The notes: generated by a model not told the origin, from the letters alone. A stretch of DNA of 64,000 nucleotides from an uncultured Mobiluncus sp. (GCF_943914685.1 NZ_CALUCZ010000001.1:155669-219668), one strand, 5' to 3'; positions 7,513-17,003 are shown, counted from the stretch's first letter. Made by a program: numbers and translations.

Positions 7513-9591
7513 CTACTGTGGACGCGGCCCAGAGCCTGGCTCGGAGGGCTCCTCCGGCGAGACGACCGGGGGCTGGGGTGCGGAAAAATTCTGAGCTGGC
7601 GGGGCGGACTGCGGCATGGTCGCGGGGTTATAAGCCGCGGGATATCCGTAGGGCGTTCCCTGGTAGCCATAGAGTTGGGGGTTATATCCCCCGCCGTACT
7701 CCGCGGGATATGCCGGGTATGCTTCGGGATAGCCCGATGCCTGGTAACCGTAAGGATTTTGGGCATAGCCCTGCTGGGGATAAGCGGGGTTCGCGGCAGC
7801 GTCCTCCGGGTAGGTCTCAGGGTGAGCCTCAGCAGACGGGGGCTGTACAGCCGGCTCGGTTTGCACCGGAGAGGCCTCCGGGGTTGATTCGGTCCCCAGC
7901 GCGGTAGGTGCAGCGCTCACGGGTGCAGCCGTCACTGGTTCAGCAGCGCTCACGGGTTGCTCCATAGCCGGCTGGGCGGCGACAGGCTGAGCCGGAGCAG
8001 TTGTTTTAACAACGGGCTCAGAAGGGCGGGGCCGCGCCGGAGCGGGGGAAGTCTCGGGGGGCTCCTGGCGCACCGGAGCCGATGCACCAGTCTCGGAAGT
8101 GTCCTGAACAGCGGTTGATTTCGGACTTGTGACAGCAGAGGCGGGCTTCGTTTGCCCAGAAGTGTTGGGGATACCCATAAACGGTTTCGTAATGTAGGGC
8201 ACGCCAAATCCGCCCAAGTTCAACCGCCGGCCTTTCACTTTCATGGTGAAAATAGCAATCATGACGTAAATGGCAGCGAAGAGCACCCCCAGAATGAGCA
8301 GCACCAAGATGCCTTCTCCGGTTCCCATCCACCGCAACAAATCCACCACGCCGGGACCGCCTGCCCAGCCGATAGTTACGCCTAGAACCGCGGTGAGAGC
8401 GTAAGCAAATGCCGAGGCCACCGCGTGTATCAGCAACAGGGCAGGAGCCGCGAAACACAGCAGATACAGCGCCGGTTTATCGGCTCCAACCAAGAACGTG
8501 CTGGCAATCAAGAACCAATACATAATGCGCCAGTATTGACGGTTGCCGCCTTTCAGCTGCAGCAACAGCACCAGGAACAGCGCTGCCAGCCCGAACGCGA
8601 CCACCGGATAGCCGCCGGCGAGGAACAAGGCCTGCTGACCCTCCATCTGTGTACCGCCGTACACAAAGCAGCGGTAAGAACCGTTGAGGGTATCGCCTTG
8701 AGTGGTTTGGCAACTGCCGTATATGTTGTAGGGCACGATGTTCAATAGGGAACTGAATCCGGTGACCTCCGCAATGGGGTGCAGGAAACCGTAAAGTGCC
8801 GCCCCTAGGGGGCCAGGAGCAGACACCATCGCCGTACCGACAGCCACGGTAATCAGCAAGTAAAACAGCTGATAAAACACGCCAACAACAATGCCAAGAA
8901 CCACTCCACCGGTAGCGCAAATCATCACGACCAAGGGAATCCCACTAACCATTCGCGCCCAAGGAGCGATTTTGCGGAACCGGAACTCGCTCCAGCAACC
9001 AGCCACCAGGAACCCCACCAAGATGCCACCCATCAGCCCTAAGTCAACGCCGGAAACCTCCCCTTGGGAAGAGGCGGTACTGTAGCGAGACAAAGCCATC
9101 GTGGCCCCCAGATAACCGGCCCAACCAGCCAGCACCGCTAATCCGATGGCCGCATTGGGACGCTTTGCCGCCGCAAAAGCCAGGATAAATGCCACAATCA
9201 AGGGGAAATACGACTCCACCGTGGTGCCGACGTAGTACAGAATGTCCGCCACCGGCAAGATGGCCGGAAATACCTTGCCAACGCCCTGGTCACCAAGAAT
9301 ATGTCCCTGTCCGAGCCGCAGAGACATCTCGGCCGCGCACAGTACCAAAATCGCAACGAACAGATACTGCAGGAACCGTTCGTACCACCCCGATGCTAGA
9401 AAACGAACGAACCGCTGTTGTTTTGCAGCAGTCTGAGGAACTTTTGCGGTTTTCGTGCGCTTTGCTGGTTTTTTCGCTGCTGAAGTATCTTTGGCTTTTT
9501 TCTTGGCTTTGCCCGCACGGCTCTCAGCAGCGGAGACGCGACCCGATTCAGCATCGTCCACCACTTTGGCTGTCTTGGCTTTGCCCGCCAC
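7513..9591 (-). CDS. Orphan PTS EIIC-like membrane protein with K/A-rich head and Pro/Tyr-rich tail
   Basis: About 692 residues in three parts. Residues 1-60 are Lys/Ala-rich and look disordered. Residues 70-460 carry about ten hydrophobic segments that resemble the glucose/GlcNAc-type PTS EIIC domain: FPAILPVADILYYVG, LMGGILVGFLVAGCWSEF, GPLGAALYGFLHPI, LAGGYPVVAFGL. The last 200 residues are Pro/Ala/Tyr-rich with YPAYPAEY-type repeats. No EIIA or EIIB is fused or adjacent. The place of the conserved GLHH motif of sugar EIICs reads GFSS. It may be an EIIC-fold protein that no longer takes part in sugar phosphorylation. The GTG start follows GGAAAGGAAG at 7 nt; the TTG 24 nt earlier is the alternative. 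Confidence 0.7.
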   Translation of the reverse strand: MAGKAKTAKVVDDAESGRVSAAESRAGKAKKKAKDTSAAKKPAKRTKTAKVPQTAAKQQRFVRFLASGWYERFLQYLFVAILVLCAAEMSLRLGQGHILGDQGVGKVFPAILPVADILYYVGTTVESYFPLIVAFILAFAAAKRPNAAIGLAVLAGWAGYLGATMALSRYSTASSQGEVSGVDLGLMGGILVGFLVAGCWSEFRFRKIAPWARMVSGIPLVVMICATGGVVLGIVVGVFYQLFYLLITVAVGTAMVSAPGPLGAALYGFLHPIAEVTGFSSLLNIVPYNIYGSCQTTQGDTLNGSYRCFVYGGTQMEGQQALFLAGGYPVVAFGLAALFLVLLLQLKGGNRQYWRIMYWFLIASTFLVGADKPALYLLCFAAPALLLIHAVASAFAYALTAVLGVTIGWAGGPGVVDLLRWMGTGEGILVLLILGVLFAAIYVMIAIFTMKVKGRRLNLGGFGVPYITKPFMGIPNTSGQTKPASAVTSPKSTAVQDTSETGASAPVRQEPPETSPAPARPRPSEPVVKTTAPAQPVAAQPAMEQPVSAAEPVTAAPVSAAPTALGTESTPEASPVQTEPAVQPPSAEAHPETYPEDAAANPAYPQQGYAQNPYGYQASGYPEAYPAYPAEYGGGYNPQLYGYQGTPYGYPAAYNPATMPQSAPPAQNFSAPQPPVVSPEEPSEPGSGPRPQ

Positions 9592-9795
9592 GCCGGCACT
9601 TCCTTTCCTCAGCAACTCTTGGTCAGATTTCAGTCACGCAAACTGCAGCCAAAATCACCTTTAATTTTGCCACAAATTCAGCGTAGAAAACGGCTTTCGA
9701 CGTGCTAATAAAGGGTTTTCGCAGGGCGGAAAAACCCGGCGGCACTCGGGGTGGACAAAGACCGCTGTTCTCACAGCAATTTTCCTAAGGTAATG

Positions 9796-11967
9796 CTAAC
9801 TTTCATTGTCTCCGGGGCACTGTGGATTCACCAGTTCGCGCATTGCTTCGCAGATTTCACCCACGCCCACATAGTATTCCAGTTCTTCCACTTTGACCGA
9901 GCGTCCCAAGGAATCCGACAGCGGTATGCGCCAGTTGGGGTATTCGTTGTCGGTGCCGGGCTGATTTTGCATCCGCAGGTCCCCCACCGCGTCAACCAAG
10001 CTAACTACGGACAGCTTTGCCGGAGTCTTGCCGATAAAACGGTGCAGCGCCAGAATCAGTTCGGACTCGGTCGGATAATCGTTTTCCAGCAGCCCCATGT
10101 TGCGTAGTTGTTCCACCAGTTTCGCGATGTCGTCATACAACGCGTCTTTGGCCTGTTCCAAAGGCTGGGGCAAGATTCCCAAGCGATCTTGGACTTCCAG
10201 GTGTACCGCGCGGAGGAATCCCAAGGTCGGGGGTAAATCGTGCGTGTTCACCGCGGCCATGCACATTTCGCGGTATTGCTCCGGAGGCCTGAAATCGCTG
10301 CCGTTGCGTTCAAACCACAGCACCGAAGTGCCCAGAATACCGCGGTCTCGTAAGTAATCGCGAACCCAGTCCTCGACTGTACCCAAGTCCTCCCCGACCA
10401 CTACGGCGTGAGCCCTGGCAGCTTCCAACAGCATGATGCCCACGGTGGCCTCGTGGTTGTAACGAACGTAGGTACCCTCGTTGGGGTCAGCTCCCTGGGG
10501 AATCCACCACAGGCGAATCAGCCCCATCACATGATCGATGCGCAAAGCGCCGCAGTTAACCAAAGCGCGGTGAATAATCCCCCGCAGGGGTTCCCAATCG
10601 TGGGTGGCCATATAACGCGGATTCATCGGCGGCTGAGTCCAGTCTTGCCCCAGCTGGTTGTACATATCCGGCGGTGCCCCCACGCTCATGGTCCTAACGA
10701 AAGCGTCCGGGATAGACCACACGTCGGCACCGTACTTGTGCACCCCTACCGCCAGGTCATTCATGATACCAATCGTCATGCCGGCATTTGTCGCGGACTC
10801 CTGGGCGGCGTGAAGCTGGGTGGAGGCAATCCATTGCAGCCAGCAATAGAATTCCACCTGTTCGGCGAGCTCTTCCCGCAGCGCCGCCACGCGAGGACTG
10901 GAGACATCAGCAACGTCGTCTTCCCAAGGCCCTTGACCGAATCGGTCATACAAGGCGCACCACAGGGCAAAGTTTTGCAAGTCCTGGCCGCGTTCCGCCA
11001 TAAATTCGCTGAACTCGGCTTCGCGGGAGGAACTGCGTTTTACCTTGAAAATGACTTCCAAGGCTTCGCGTTTGCTTTTCCAGGAGCGATCCCGGTCGAC
11101 GTGTTTCACGGCGTCAACCGGGAAAAGTTCATTAGAGGCCTGGGCGAAAGCGACTTTCACCAGCGATTCAGACGTGGAATCTAACTGGTGATATTCCGCG
11201 ATGTCGTCAGGGCGAATGTACAGCGGGCTCAGAAAACGCCTAGACACGGGCAGGTAAGGAGACGGCGTGATAGGCACGTTGGGCTCGCCCGCGTGCAACG
11301 GATTGGTCAGCACGAAGTCAGCGCCCTGGCGTCCAAAAATCTCGGCGATGTGGCCCAAATCGTGGAAGTCTCCCATTCCCCAGGAACCGCGGGAGGACAC
11401 CGAATACAGTTGCGTCATCACACCCCAGGAGCGGGAATGCTCTAAATCCCCCAGCGGCAGCCGGTCAGGAACCACCGCGACCTGCTGGGCAAACTCGCCC
11501 TCCACCGTCTTGGCATGCAGGGTATGGTAGCCCCATTCGGTTCCTTCCGGAAGCCGGAACGTGGCCTCGCCGCGCCGGCCATCGGGACCAAAATCGCGGG
11601 GCTGGACCCAGATATCGAGCTGTTCCAACGGCCTAGTATCACCGTTCTCGGTTTCCAACCAGACTTCCAAGCTGGTGCCATCAGGCACGTGAACCGGGAT
11701 ATTCGCCCCATGGGACTGGCGTATCACCAGCCCTTTCGGGAGGACGGAAAACCAGTATTCCCGGTCCAACGACTCGTAGGCACGCCCAATATCATCGCTG
11801 CTTTGCAACGTGAAACCGAGAGCGTCAATGACCCGAACCAAAGTCGACTGCGGCACCTCGTGATAGTTGCCCGCAAAATCCCAATAGTCTGTATCCACCC
11901 CCAGCCGACGAGCTAGGTCCTGGACTTGGGGCAAATAACCTTCAAGATAGTGAGTTGTTTCGGCCAC
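9796..11967 (-). CDS. malQ: 4-alpha-glucanotransferase (amylomaltase, GH77)
   Basis: 723 residues, the long form with an N-terminal extension (about 1-170) before the GH77 barrel. It transfers alpha-1,4-glucan segments between maltodextrins in the cytosol, feeding glycogen and maltose breakdown. The catalytic set is visible: nucleophile D478 in LRIDHVMGL, acid/base E526 in VGEDLGTVE and transition-state Asp D577 in NTHDLPP. The GTG start has GAGGA about 10 nt upstream. It is monocistronic by appearance, with no other maltodextrin gene in the window. Confidence 0.94.
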   Translation of the reverse strand: MAETTHYLEGYLPQVQDLARRLGVDTDYWDFAGNYHEVPQSTLVRVIDALGFTLQSSDDIGRAYESLDREYWFSVLPKGLVIRQSHGANIPVHVPDGTSLEVWLETENGDTRPLEQLDIWVQPRDFGPDGRRGEATFRLPEGTEWGYHTLHAKTVEGEFAQQVAVVPDRLPLGDLEHSRSWGVMTQLYSVSSRGSWGMGDFHDLGHIAEIFGRQGADFVLTNPLHAGEPNVPITPSPYLPVSRRFLSPLYIRPDDIAEYHQLDSTSESLVKVAFAQASNELFPVDAVKHVDRDRSWKSKREALEVIFKVKRSSSREAEFSEFMAERGQDLQNFALWCALYDRFGQGPWEDDVADVSSPRVAALREELAEQVEFYCWLQWIASTQLHAAQESATNAGMTIGIMNDLAVGVHKYGADVWSIPDAFVRTMSVGAPPDMYNQLGQDWTQPPMNPRYMATHDWEPLRGIIHRALVNCGALRIDHVMGLIRLWWIPQGADPNEGTYVRYNHEATVGIMLLEAARAHAVVVGEDLGTVEDWVRDYLRDRGILGTSVLWFERNGSDFRPPEQYREMCMAAVNTHDLPPTLGFLRAVHLEVQDRLGILPQPLEQAKDALYDDIAKLVEQLRNMGLLENDYPTESELILALHRFIGKTPAKLSVVSLVDAVGDLRMQNQPGTDNEYPNWRIPLSDSLGRSVKVEELEYYVGVGEICEAMRELVNPQCPGDNES

Positions 11968-12133
11968 TTTATCGAATCCTCAACAATCCGTTTACTTATC
12001 ATCGCGCGCCGAAACCACTATCCGGTACGACGCTGGACGGTTTACATTAATGAATTCTAACCGCTCAGGCCCGGTAGTGGGCAAGCACACGGGTGCTATA
12101 ACGGTTTTCTGTCTCTCCCAGGTATGGTTGACC

Positions 12134-13816
12134 TTACCCGCGAGTCAGTTTCCGGTAAACCACCCGGTGCGGGCGAGCCGCTTCCGGCCCGAGCCGCTCT
12201 ACCTTGTTGGCTTCGTAGCCTTCAAAGTTACCTTCAAACCAGAACCACTTAGCCGGTTCTTCCTCGGTACCCTCATAAGCCAAGATGTGGGTCGCCACCC
12301 GGTCGAGGAACCAGCGGTCGTGGGTGACGACCACGGCACAGCCGGGGAACTGCAACAGGGCGTTTTCCAACGATCCCAGGGTTTCCACGTCCAAATCGTT
12401 CGTCGGTTCGTCGAGCAGCAGCAGGTTTCCGCCCTCTTTCAAGGTCAGAGCTAGGTTGAGGCGGTTACGTTCCCCACCGGACAAAACGCCCGCAGGTTTC
12501 TGCTGGTCAGCGCCCTTGAACCCGAAAGCGGACACGTAGGCGCGTGATGGCATCTGGACCTTACCGACCTCTATGTAGTCAGCCCCGTCCGAGACGACCT
12601 CCCACAGCGTCTTGTCCGGGTCAATGCCCGCACGAGACTGATCAACGTAAGAAATCTTCACGGTTTCCCCGATTTTCAGGTCACCGCCGTCGAGGGGTTC
12701 CAACCCGACAATGGTCTTAAACAGGGTCGTTTTCCCCACCCCGTTAGGCCCGATAACTCCCACGATGCCATTTCGCGGCAGGCTAAAGCTCAACCCGTCA
12801 ATCAGAGTGCGGTCCCCAAAACCTTTCTTGAGGTTGGTCGCCTCCAGCACCAACGTTCCCAACCGCGGCCCCGGCGGAATCTGGATTTCTTCGAAATCAA
12901 GTTTCCGAGACTTCTCAGCCTCCGCGGCCATCGCTTCATACGCCTGCAAACGAGCTTTCGACTTGGCTTGACGCCCCTTCGCGGATTGGCGCACCCACTC
13001 CAGCTCTTCTTTCAACCGTTTTTGGAGTTTGGCGTCTTTACGCCCCTGAACTTCCAAACGTTCCTGTTTCTTTTCCAGGTAGGTGGAGTAGTTGCCCTCA
13101 TAGGGGTACAGGTGGCCACGGTCGACCTCCGCAATCCACCCCGCCACGTGGTCCAGGAAATAACGGTCGTGGGTGACGGCTATGACTGCTCCTTTGTACT
13201 GGCTCAAATGCTGCTCCAGCCACAGCACCGACTCGGCGTCCAGGTGGTTGGTCGGCTCGTCTAGCAACAGCAAGTCCGGGGCTTCCAGCAACAGCTTGCA
13301 CAAGGCGACTCGGCGGCGTTCTCCTCCGGAGAGCGTTTTCACGTCGGCGTCCGCCGGTGGGCAGCGCAACGCGTCCATGGCCTGTTCCAACTGATTGTCC
13401 AAGTCCCAAGCATCGGCCGCGTCGATGGCCTCCTGGAGCTGACCCATTTCTTCCATCAGGGCATCGAAATCCGCGTCCGGGTCGGCCATCTGGGCTGAAA
13501 TCTCGTTGTACCGATCCAGCTTGGCCTTGATTTCCCACACGCCTTCCTCGACGTTGCCCAACACATCTTTGTCCTCGTTGAGAGGGGGCTCCTGCAACAG
13601 GATACCGACCGAATACCCCGGGCTGAGGATAGCTTCACCGTTGCTGGGCTCGTCCAAACCGGCCATGATTTTCAGGATTGTCGACTTGCCCGCCCCGTTG
13701 GGACCCACCATGCCAATCTTGGCTCCCGGCAGGAAAGCCATCGTAACGTCATCCAAAATAAGCTTATCGCCGACCTTTTTACGGGCCTTCAGCATTGAAT
13801 AAATGTACTCTGACAT
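12134..13816 (-). CDS. ettA: Energy-dependent translational throttle, ABC-F ATPase EttA
   Basis: 560 residues, two ABC domains in one chain and no membrane segments. Walker A motifs are GPNGAGKST (38-46) and GPNGVGKTT. Both signatures begin LSGGER, and both Walker B motifs read LLLLDEPTN. Between them lies the basic coiled linker (KKQERLEVQGRKDAKLQKRL), and an EttA-type arm follows the first Walker A. ABC-F proteins of this group bind the ribosomal E site and gate the first peptide bond in response to ATP level. The start has GGAAG 5 nt upstream of the ATG. The ssb gene lies 111 nt upstream on the same strand. Confidence 0.93.
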   Translation of the reverse strand: MSEYIYSMLKARKKVGDKLILDDVTMAFLPGAKIGMVGPNGAGKSTILKIMAGLDEPSNGEAILSPGYSVGILLQEPPLNEDKDVLGNVEEGVWEIKAKLDRYNEISAQMADPDADFDALMEEMGQLQEAIDAADAWDLDNQLEQAMDALRCPPADADVKTLSGGERRRVALCKLLLEAPDLLLLDEPTNHLDAESVLWLEQHLSQYKGAVIAVTHDRYFLDHVAGWIAEVDRGHLYPYEGNYSTYLEKKQERLEVQGRKDAKLQKRLKEELEWVRQSAKGRQAKSKARLQAYEAMAAEAEKSRKLDFEEIQIPPGPRLGTLVLEATNLKKGFGDRTLIDGLSFSLPRNGIVGVIGPNGVGKTTLFKTIVGLEPLDGGDLKIGETVKISYVDQSRAGIDPDKTLWEVVSDGADYIEVGKVQMPSRAYVSAFGFKGADQQKPAGVLSGGERNRLNLALTLKEGGNLLLLDEPTNDLDVETLGSLENALLQFPGCAVVVTHDRWFLDRVATHILAYEGTEEEPAKWFWFEGNFEGYEANKVERLGPEAARPHRVVYRKLTRG

Positions 13817-13867
13817 GCAACTTCCTTACAGTTTCGGTGAGCCGAGCGACATCTGGCTCGCAGGACT

Positions 13868-13901
13868 ATTGGGGGTGGGGTCAAAAACCCGCACCCCCAA
13901 T
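13868..13901 (-). terminator. Strong inverted repeat between ssb and ettA
   Basis: ATTGGGGGTG pairs with CACCCCCAAT (10-bp perfect arms), with a further GGGT/ACCC pairing inside. It lies in the 111-nt gap after ssb and before ettA. There is no T-run on the reverse strand, so it may attenuate or be a processing site rather than a full intrinsic terminator. Confidence 0.5.
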
Positions 13902-13927
13902 ATGCTAACGGAAATCACGAATCTTTT

Positions 13928-14509
13928 TTAGAACGGGACCCCATCAGCTCCGGCGCTGACCAAAGACGTCTCATCGTTGGCTTCGATTTCAACGTCTAGT
14001 TCATCAAGGATTTCTGCACTCTCGGCCAGGTCCGACTCCGTCTGCGCGAACTCGGCGCCCTTTACGGTGTTCAGAGAATCCGCGGAAATATCGAATTTGC
14101 TCGGTTTCGCGGAGTTTTCCTCACTACCGACTTCCTTGACATACTTGATATTCATCGAAGCGGCGCGCACCAGGTCAACCCCGATATGGGTCAGGTGCAA
14201 AGCCAGCTCCGGGCGTTTTTCAACGACGCCGGTCGTCTTATCGGTGTGTTCGTAAGTACCGGGCACTAAACGTCCCTGAGCAACCACCGGATCGCCCTTG
14301 TGCAGTGACTGAGCAATGTTGACGGCGAAAGTCCCCCAAGCTTTGCAGTTGAACCACGTGGTTTCCCCACTGGTCCAGTTACCGCTGGCATCACGATAAC
14401 TGGCGTTGCAGGCCAGAGAGAACCGGACCCAGTGGGTGCCGGCGGAGGTTTTGCGCAAAAATGGAGTATTTCCCAAATATCCACTTACTGTTACTGTCAT
14501 GGAACTCAT
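13928..14509 (-). CDS. ssb: Single-stranded DNA-binding protein, stand-alone copy
   Basis: 193 residues. The N-terminal OB fold is clear (MTVTVSGYLGNTPFLRKTS, WVRFSLACN, WFNCKAWGTFAVNIAQSLHK, GDPVVAQGRL). A long acidic linker (ESAEILDELDVEIEAND) leads to the tip DGVPF, a variant of the usual D-D-x-P-F partner-binding end. It does not sit between rpsF and rplI, the position of the housekeeping gene in many bacteria, so it may be a second paralogue, perhaps used in repair or competence. The start has AGGAAAA 5-8 nt upstream of the ATG. DnaA-box-like sites lie 120-140 nt upstream. Confidence 0.88.
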   Translation of the reverse strand: MSSMTVTVSGYLGNTPFLRKTSAGTHWVRFSLACNASYRDASGNWTSGETTWFNCKAWGTFAVNIAQSLHKGDPVVAQGRLVPGTYEHTDKTTGVVEKRPELALHLTHIGVDLVRAASMNIKYVKEVGSEENSAKPSKFDISADSLNTVKGAEFAQTESDLAESAEILDELDVEIEANDETSLVSAGADGVPF

Positions 14510-14627
14510 TTTGTTTTCCTTTCCCGAACGCCCCTGCGCTCGTTACTGTCGATAGCTGCCAAACAAACAGCTCTCAGTTCGAGGGTTTCGCAAAGACTCG
14601 AATGGTCCAAGACCAGATTTTTTTACC

Positions 14628-14650
14628 TGTGGATAACCCGTTTATTCACA
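14628..14650. promoter_or_regulatory. Two inverted DnaA-box-like 9-mers upstream of ssb
   Basis: TGTGGATAA (14628-14636) is the exact complement of the classical DnaA box TTATCCACA. TTATTCACA (14642-14650) follows in the opposite orientation with one mismatch. Together they form an inverted pair in the ssb/tRNA-Arg intergenic region, beside a short AT-rich run (ATTTTTTTA). They could tie ssb transcription to DnaA level. No origin-like cluster is present. Confidence 0.45.
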
Positions 14651-14711
14651 GGGGCAAGAATCCCGGAAATAAGCTAAACTGGTCGAGTTAACTGATTTGG
14701 TTAACCGGCAA

Positions 14712-14784
14712 GCCTTCGTAGCTCAATGGATAGAGCAACGGCCTTCTAATCCGTAGGTTGTGGGTTCGAGTCCCACCGAGGGCG
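14712..14784 (+). tRNA. tRNA-Arg (anticodon TCT)
   Basis: A cloverleaf can be drawn. The acceptor GCCTTCG pairs with CGAGGGC (one G-T pair), the D-arm is GCTC/GAGC, the anticodon loop CTTCTAA has TCT at 34-36, and the T-arm is TGGGTTCGAGTCCCA. The innermost anticodon-stem pair is C-T. Discriminator G. CCA is not encoded. It reads AGA codons, rare in this GC-rich coding background. Confidence 0.93.
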
Positions 14785-14974
14785 CAACTAGAAACGTTGC
14801 AATAACGCTAAAAGGTCATGTTTTGATAAACCTGGATACCCTGTCAGGACATACACAGGACATAAGCGAAACAGTTTTCGTGTTTGGTGTTTCGTCCCCA
14901 AACAACGGAAAGAAACAACACCAAAGGTGGTATTTGCCGGGTAAGGCTGACCTTTTATAGGAAAAATTACTAAA

Positions 14975-16186
14975 ATGGGGTTCGTGACTATGGAAAACCT
15001 TGTAGGCCCCGGCTCCCCCTCGTCTCTGCGCGTAGCGAACCAAAAACGCGTTTTAGCTGCCATTATCGATGCCGGGGGGATTTCTCAGGCCGAGATTAGC
15101 CGCCGTACTGGGCTAGCTCCTGCGACCGTGTCTAACATCGTTCGCGAACTGACCGAGGCGGAAATCTTACGTCTGGCGGAAGCCGCATCAGGCCGGCGCG
15201 GCAACACCATCGCGTTCGCCCCCGACATTGGTTACGCCATGGGCGTGTCCTTGGAACGCGAACAGGTACGCGTCGGGATTGTTACCTTGGATCACGAGAT
15301 TGTGGATACGCGAGTCATCCCGCTACCACCGGAGGCTACCGCCAACATCAACAAGGAAATGGCGGTTGACCTGTTTGACTCGATGATGGCATCTAAGGGG
15401 CTGAAAAATGCTCAGATTGTGGCTGGCTGCATTGTTGTTGCCGATGCGGTGCGTTCCGATGGGCGTTTGTCCAACTACACCGCCATGATTCCGGGACTGA
15501 ACGGAATCAACCTGGAGGACATCGCCCAAGAGGTGTCCCCTTTCCCGATTCTGACCGAAAACGACGCGAATGCCGGCGCTTTGGCTGAGCATATGTGGGG
15601 AGCAGCCAAGGACGTCGACGATTTTGTCTATATCGAAGCCTCCTCCGGCATCGGCGCGGGCATTATGGCCGATGGCAAAATCCTGTATGGAACCGGCGGG
15701 ATTTCAGGCGAAATTGGGCACCTCCCGATTCCAAATCATCATGAGTTGTGCAAGTGCGGGGGCAGCGGCTGTCTGGAGATGACGGCCTCGGTCAGCGCGA
15801 TTATGGCTTCACTGCGCAGCTTGGGGATGCCGGTGCATACCTTGAGTGACCTGTATCGCCTCATCGAGGAAGGCGACGTGCGCGCCACTCGGCGCATTCA
15901 CGAGGCCGCTCGCGCTATCGGTTACGTCCTGGCGCAAGTGTGCAACATCTTAAACCCAAAGATGATTGTTATCGGTGGCGAACTGTCTTACGCGGGCGAA
16001 GCTTTCCTAAACCAGGTTCGTGAGACCATTAACGAAATCGCCCTGCCCGATTGCGCCGCCGACGCCACCTTGCATTTGAGCGCCCTGGGTTCGTCCGCAC
16101 CCCTGCGCGGAGCCATGGCGAAAGCGGTTTCGATGGTGGATCTGGACGCGATTTTGCAGCGATTCTTGTCTGACGAAAGCAACTGA
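14975..16186 (+). CDS. ROK-family transcriptional regulator
   Basis: 403 residues (NagC/XylR type). The N-terminal winged helix-turn-helix is ISQAEISRRTGLAPATVSNI at about 33-52, followed by the sugar-kinase-like fold. The ROK zinc/sugar signature is complete: GEIGHLPIPNHHELCKCGG, then SGCLE. ROK regulators usually repress sugar uptake genes and respond to a sugar or sugar phosphate. No transport genes adjoin it, so its target is unknown and may be distant. The ATG at 14975 and an internal ATG 15 nt later are both possible, and only a weak AGGAAA precedes them. Confidence 0.88.
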   Translation: MGFVTMENLVGPGSPSSLRVANQKRVLAAIIDAGGISQAEISRRTGLAPATVSNIVRELTEAEILRLAEAASGRRGNTIAFAPDIGYAMGVSLEREQVRVGIVTLDHEIVDTRVIPLPPEATANINKEMAVDLFDSMMASKGLKNAQIVAGCIVVADAVRSDGRLSNYTAMIPGLNGINLEDIAQEVSPFPILTENDANAGALAEHMWGAAKDVDDFVYIEASSGIGAGIMADGKILYGTGGISGEIGHLPIPNHHELCKCGGSGCLEMTASVSAIMASLRSLGMPVHTLSDLYRLIEEGDVRATRRIHEAARAIGYVLAQVCNILNPKMIVIGGELSYAGEAFLNQVRETINEIALPDCAADATLHLSALGSSAPLRGAMAKAVSMVDLDAILQRFLSDESN

Positions 16187-16251
16187 GACTTCGGCCGGTG
16201 GGTGAAAATTTCGCCGCCGGATACGACTATTGAATGGGAGATTAGTACAGT

Positions 16252-16872
16252 ATGGGAAACAAAAAAACCGACCCTATGGTGTGGATTGACTGCGAGATGA
16301 CCGGGCTCGATTTGCACGTTGACGAGCTGATTGAGGTCGCCGTGATTGTCACCGACGCCGAACTGAACCCGCTGGATTCCGGTATTGATTTGCTGATAAA
16401 ACCCAGCGCGGCCGCGATGAATCACATGGGGGAATTCGTGCGCGAAATGCACACTAAGTCGGGGCTGCTGGCCGAACTCGACAGCGGTTTGAGCGTGGAG
16501 GAAGCCGGCCGCCAGGTCCTGGAGTATGTAAAACGCTACGTCCCCGAACCTGGAAAAGCCCAGCTGGCAGGCAATTCAGTGCATTCTGATAAAGCGTTCC
16601 TGGCGAAACAGATGCCGGAACTCATCAACTGGCTGCACTATCGGATTATTGACGTGTCTACCTTGAAAGAGCTGGCGATGCGCTGGTATCCGAAGGTTTA
16701 CGGGTTGGCTCCGGAAAAAACCGGCAATCATCGGGCTTTGGGAGACATCATCGATTCCTTGAACGAGCTGCGCTATTACCGTGCGGTGCTGATGCCGGCG
16801 GGCGAGGGTCCCAGCACGGAGGAGCTGCAGGCCGCGGCCGCCCGGATTGTGCAGACTTCGCCTTTCAAGTAA
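16252..16872 (+). CDS. orn: Oligoribonuclease
   Basis: 206 residues, a DEDDh 3'-5' exonuclease that finishes RNA decay by degrading 2-5 nt oligonucleotides. In bacteria using cyclic di-GMP it also degrades pGpG. Catalytic acids D13 and E15 lie in WIDCEMTGLD. The remaining motif residues are in GNSVHSDKAFL and in GNHRALGDIIDSL (His and Asp). Orn is the common solution in actinobacteria and gammaproteobacteria. It starts 65 nt after the ROK regulator on the same strand. GGGAGA about 10 nt upstream supports the ATG. Confidence 0.94.
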   Translation: MGNKKTDPMVWIDCEMTGLDLHVDELIEVAVIVTDAELNPLDSGIDLLIKPSAAAMNHMGEFVREMHTKSGLLAELDSGLSVEEAGRQVLEYVKRYVPEPGKAQLAGNSVHSDKAFLAKQMPELINWLHYRIIDVSTLKELAMRWYPKVYGLAPEKTGNHRALGDIIDSLNELRYYRAVLMPAGEGPSTEELQAAAARIVQTSPFK

Positions 16873-16948
16873 ACCGATGGTGTTTGTGCACAAGCACGTT
16901 CGGTGAGGTTGTCGGCTAGGCCGGGTTCCTCAGTGGGCGGGGCACGAG

Positions 16949-16978
16949 TTTCGCCTGGGCGCCAAAATCCGGTACGAT
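16949..16978 (+). promoter_or_regulatory. Likely promoter of tRNA-His
   Basis: TTTCGC (16949-16954), an 18-nt spacer and TACGAT (16973-16978) lie 25 nt before the mature tRNA end. A short hairpin (GCTTTTCGCAAGC) follows in the leader. Placement is right for a stable-RNA promoter; strength is not known. Confidence 0.4.
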
Positions 16979-17003
16979 AGTGAGGTTGCTTTTCGCAAGC
17001 GAT

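Noticed and set aside
14711..14784. tRNA-Arg as an island attachment site
   Set aside because: No repeat of the tRNA 3' end was found nearby and no mobility gene adjoins it.
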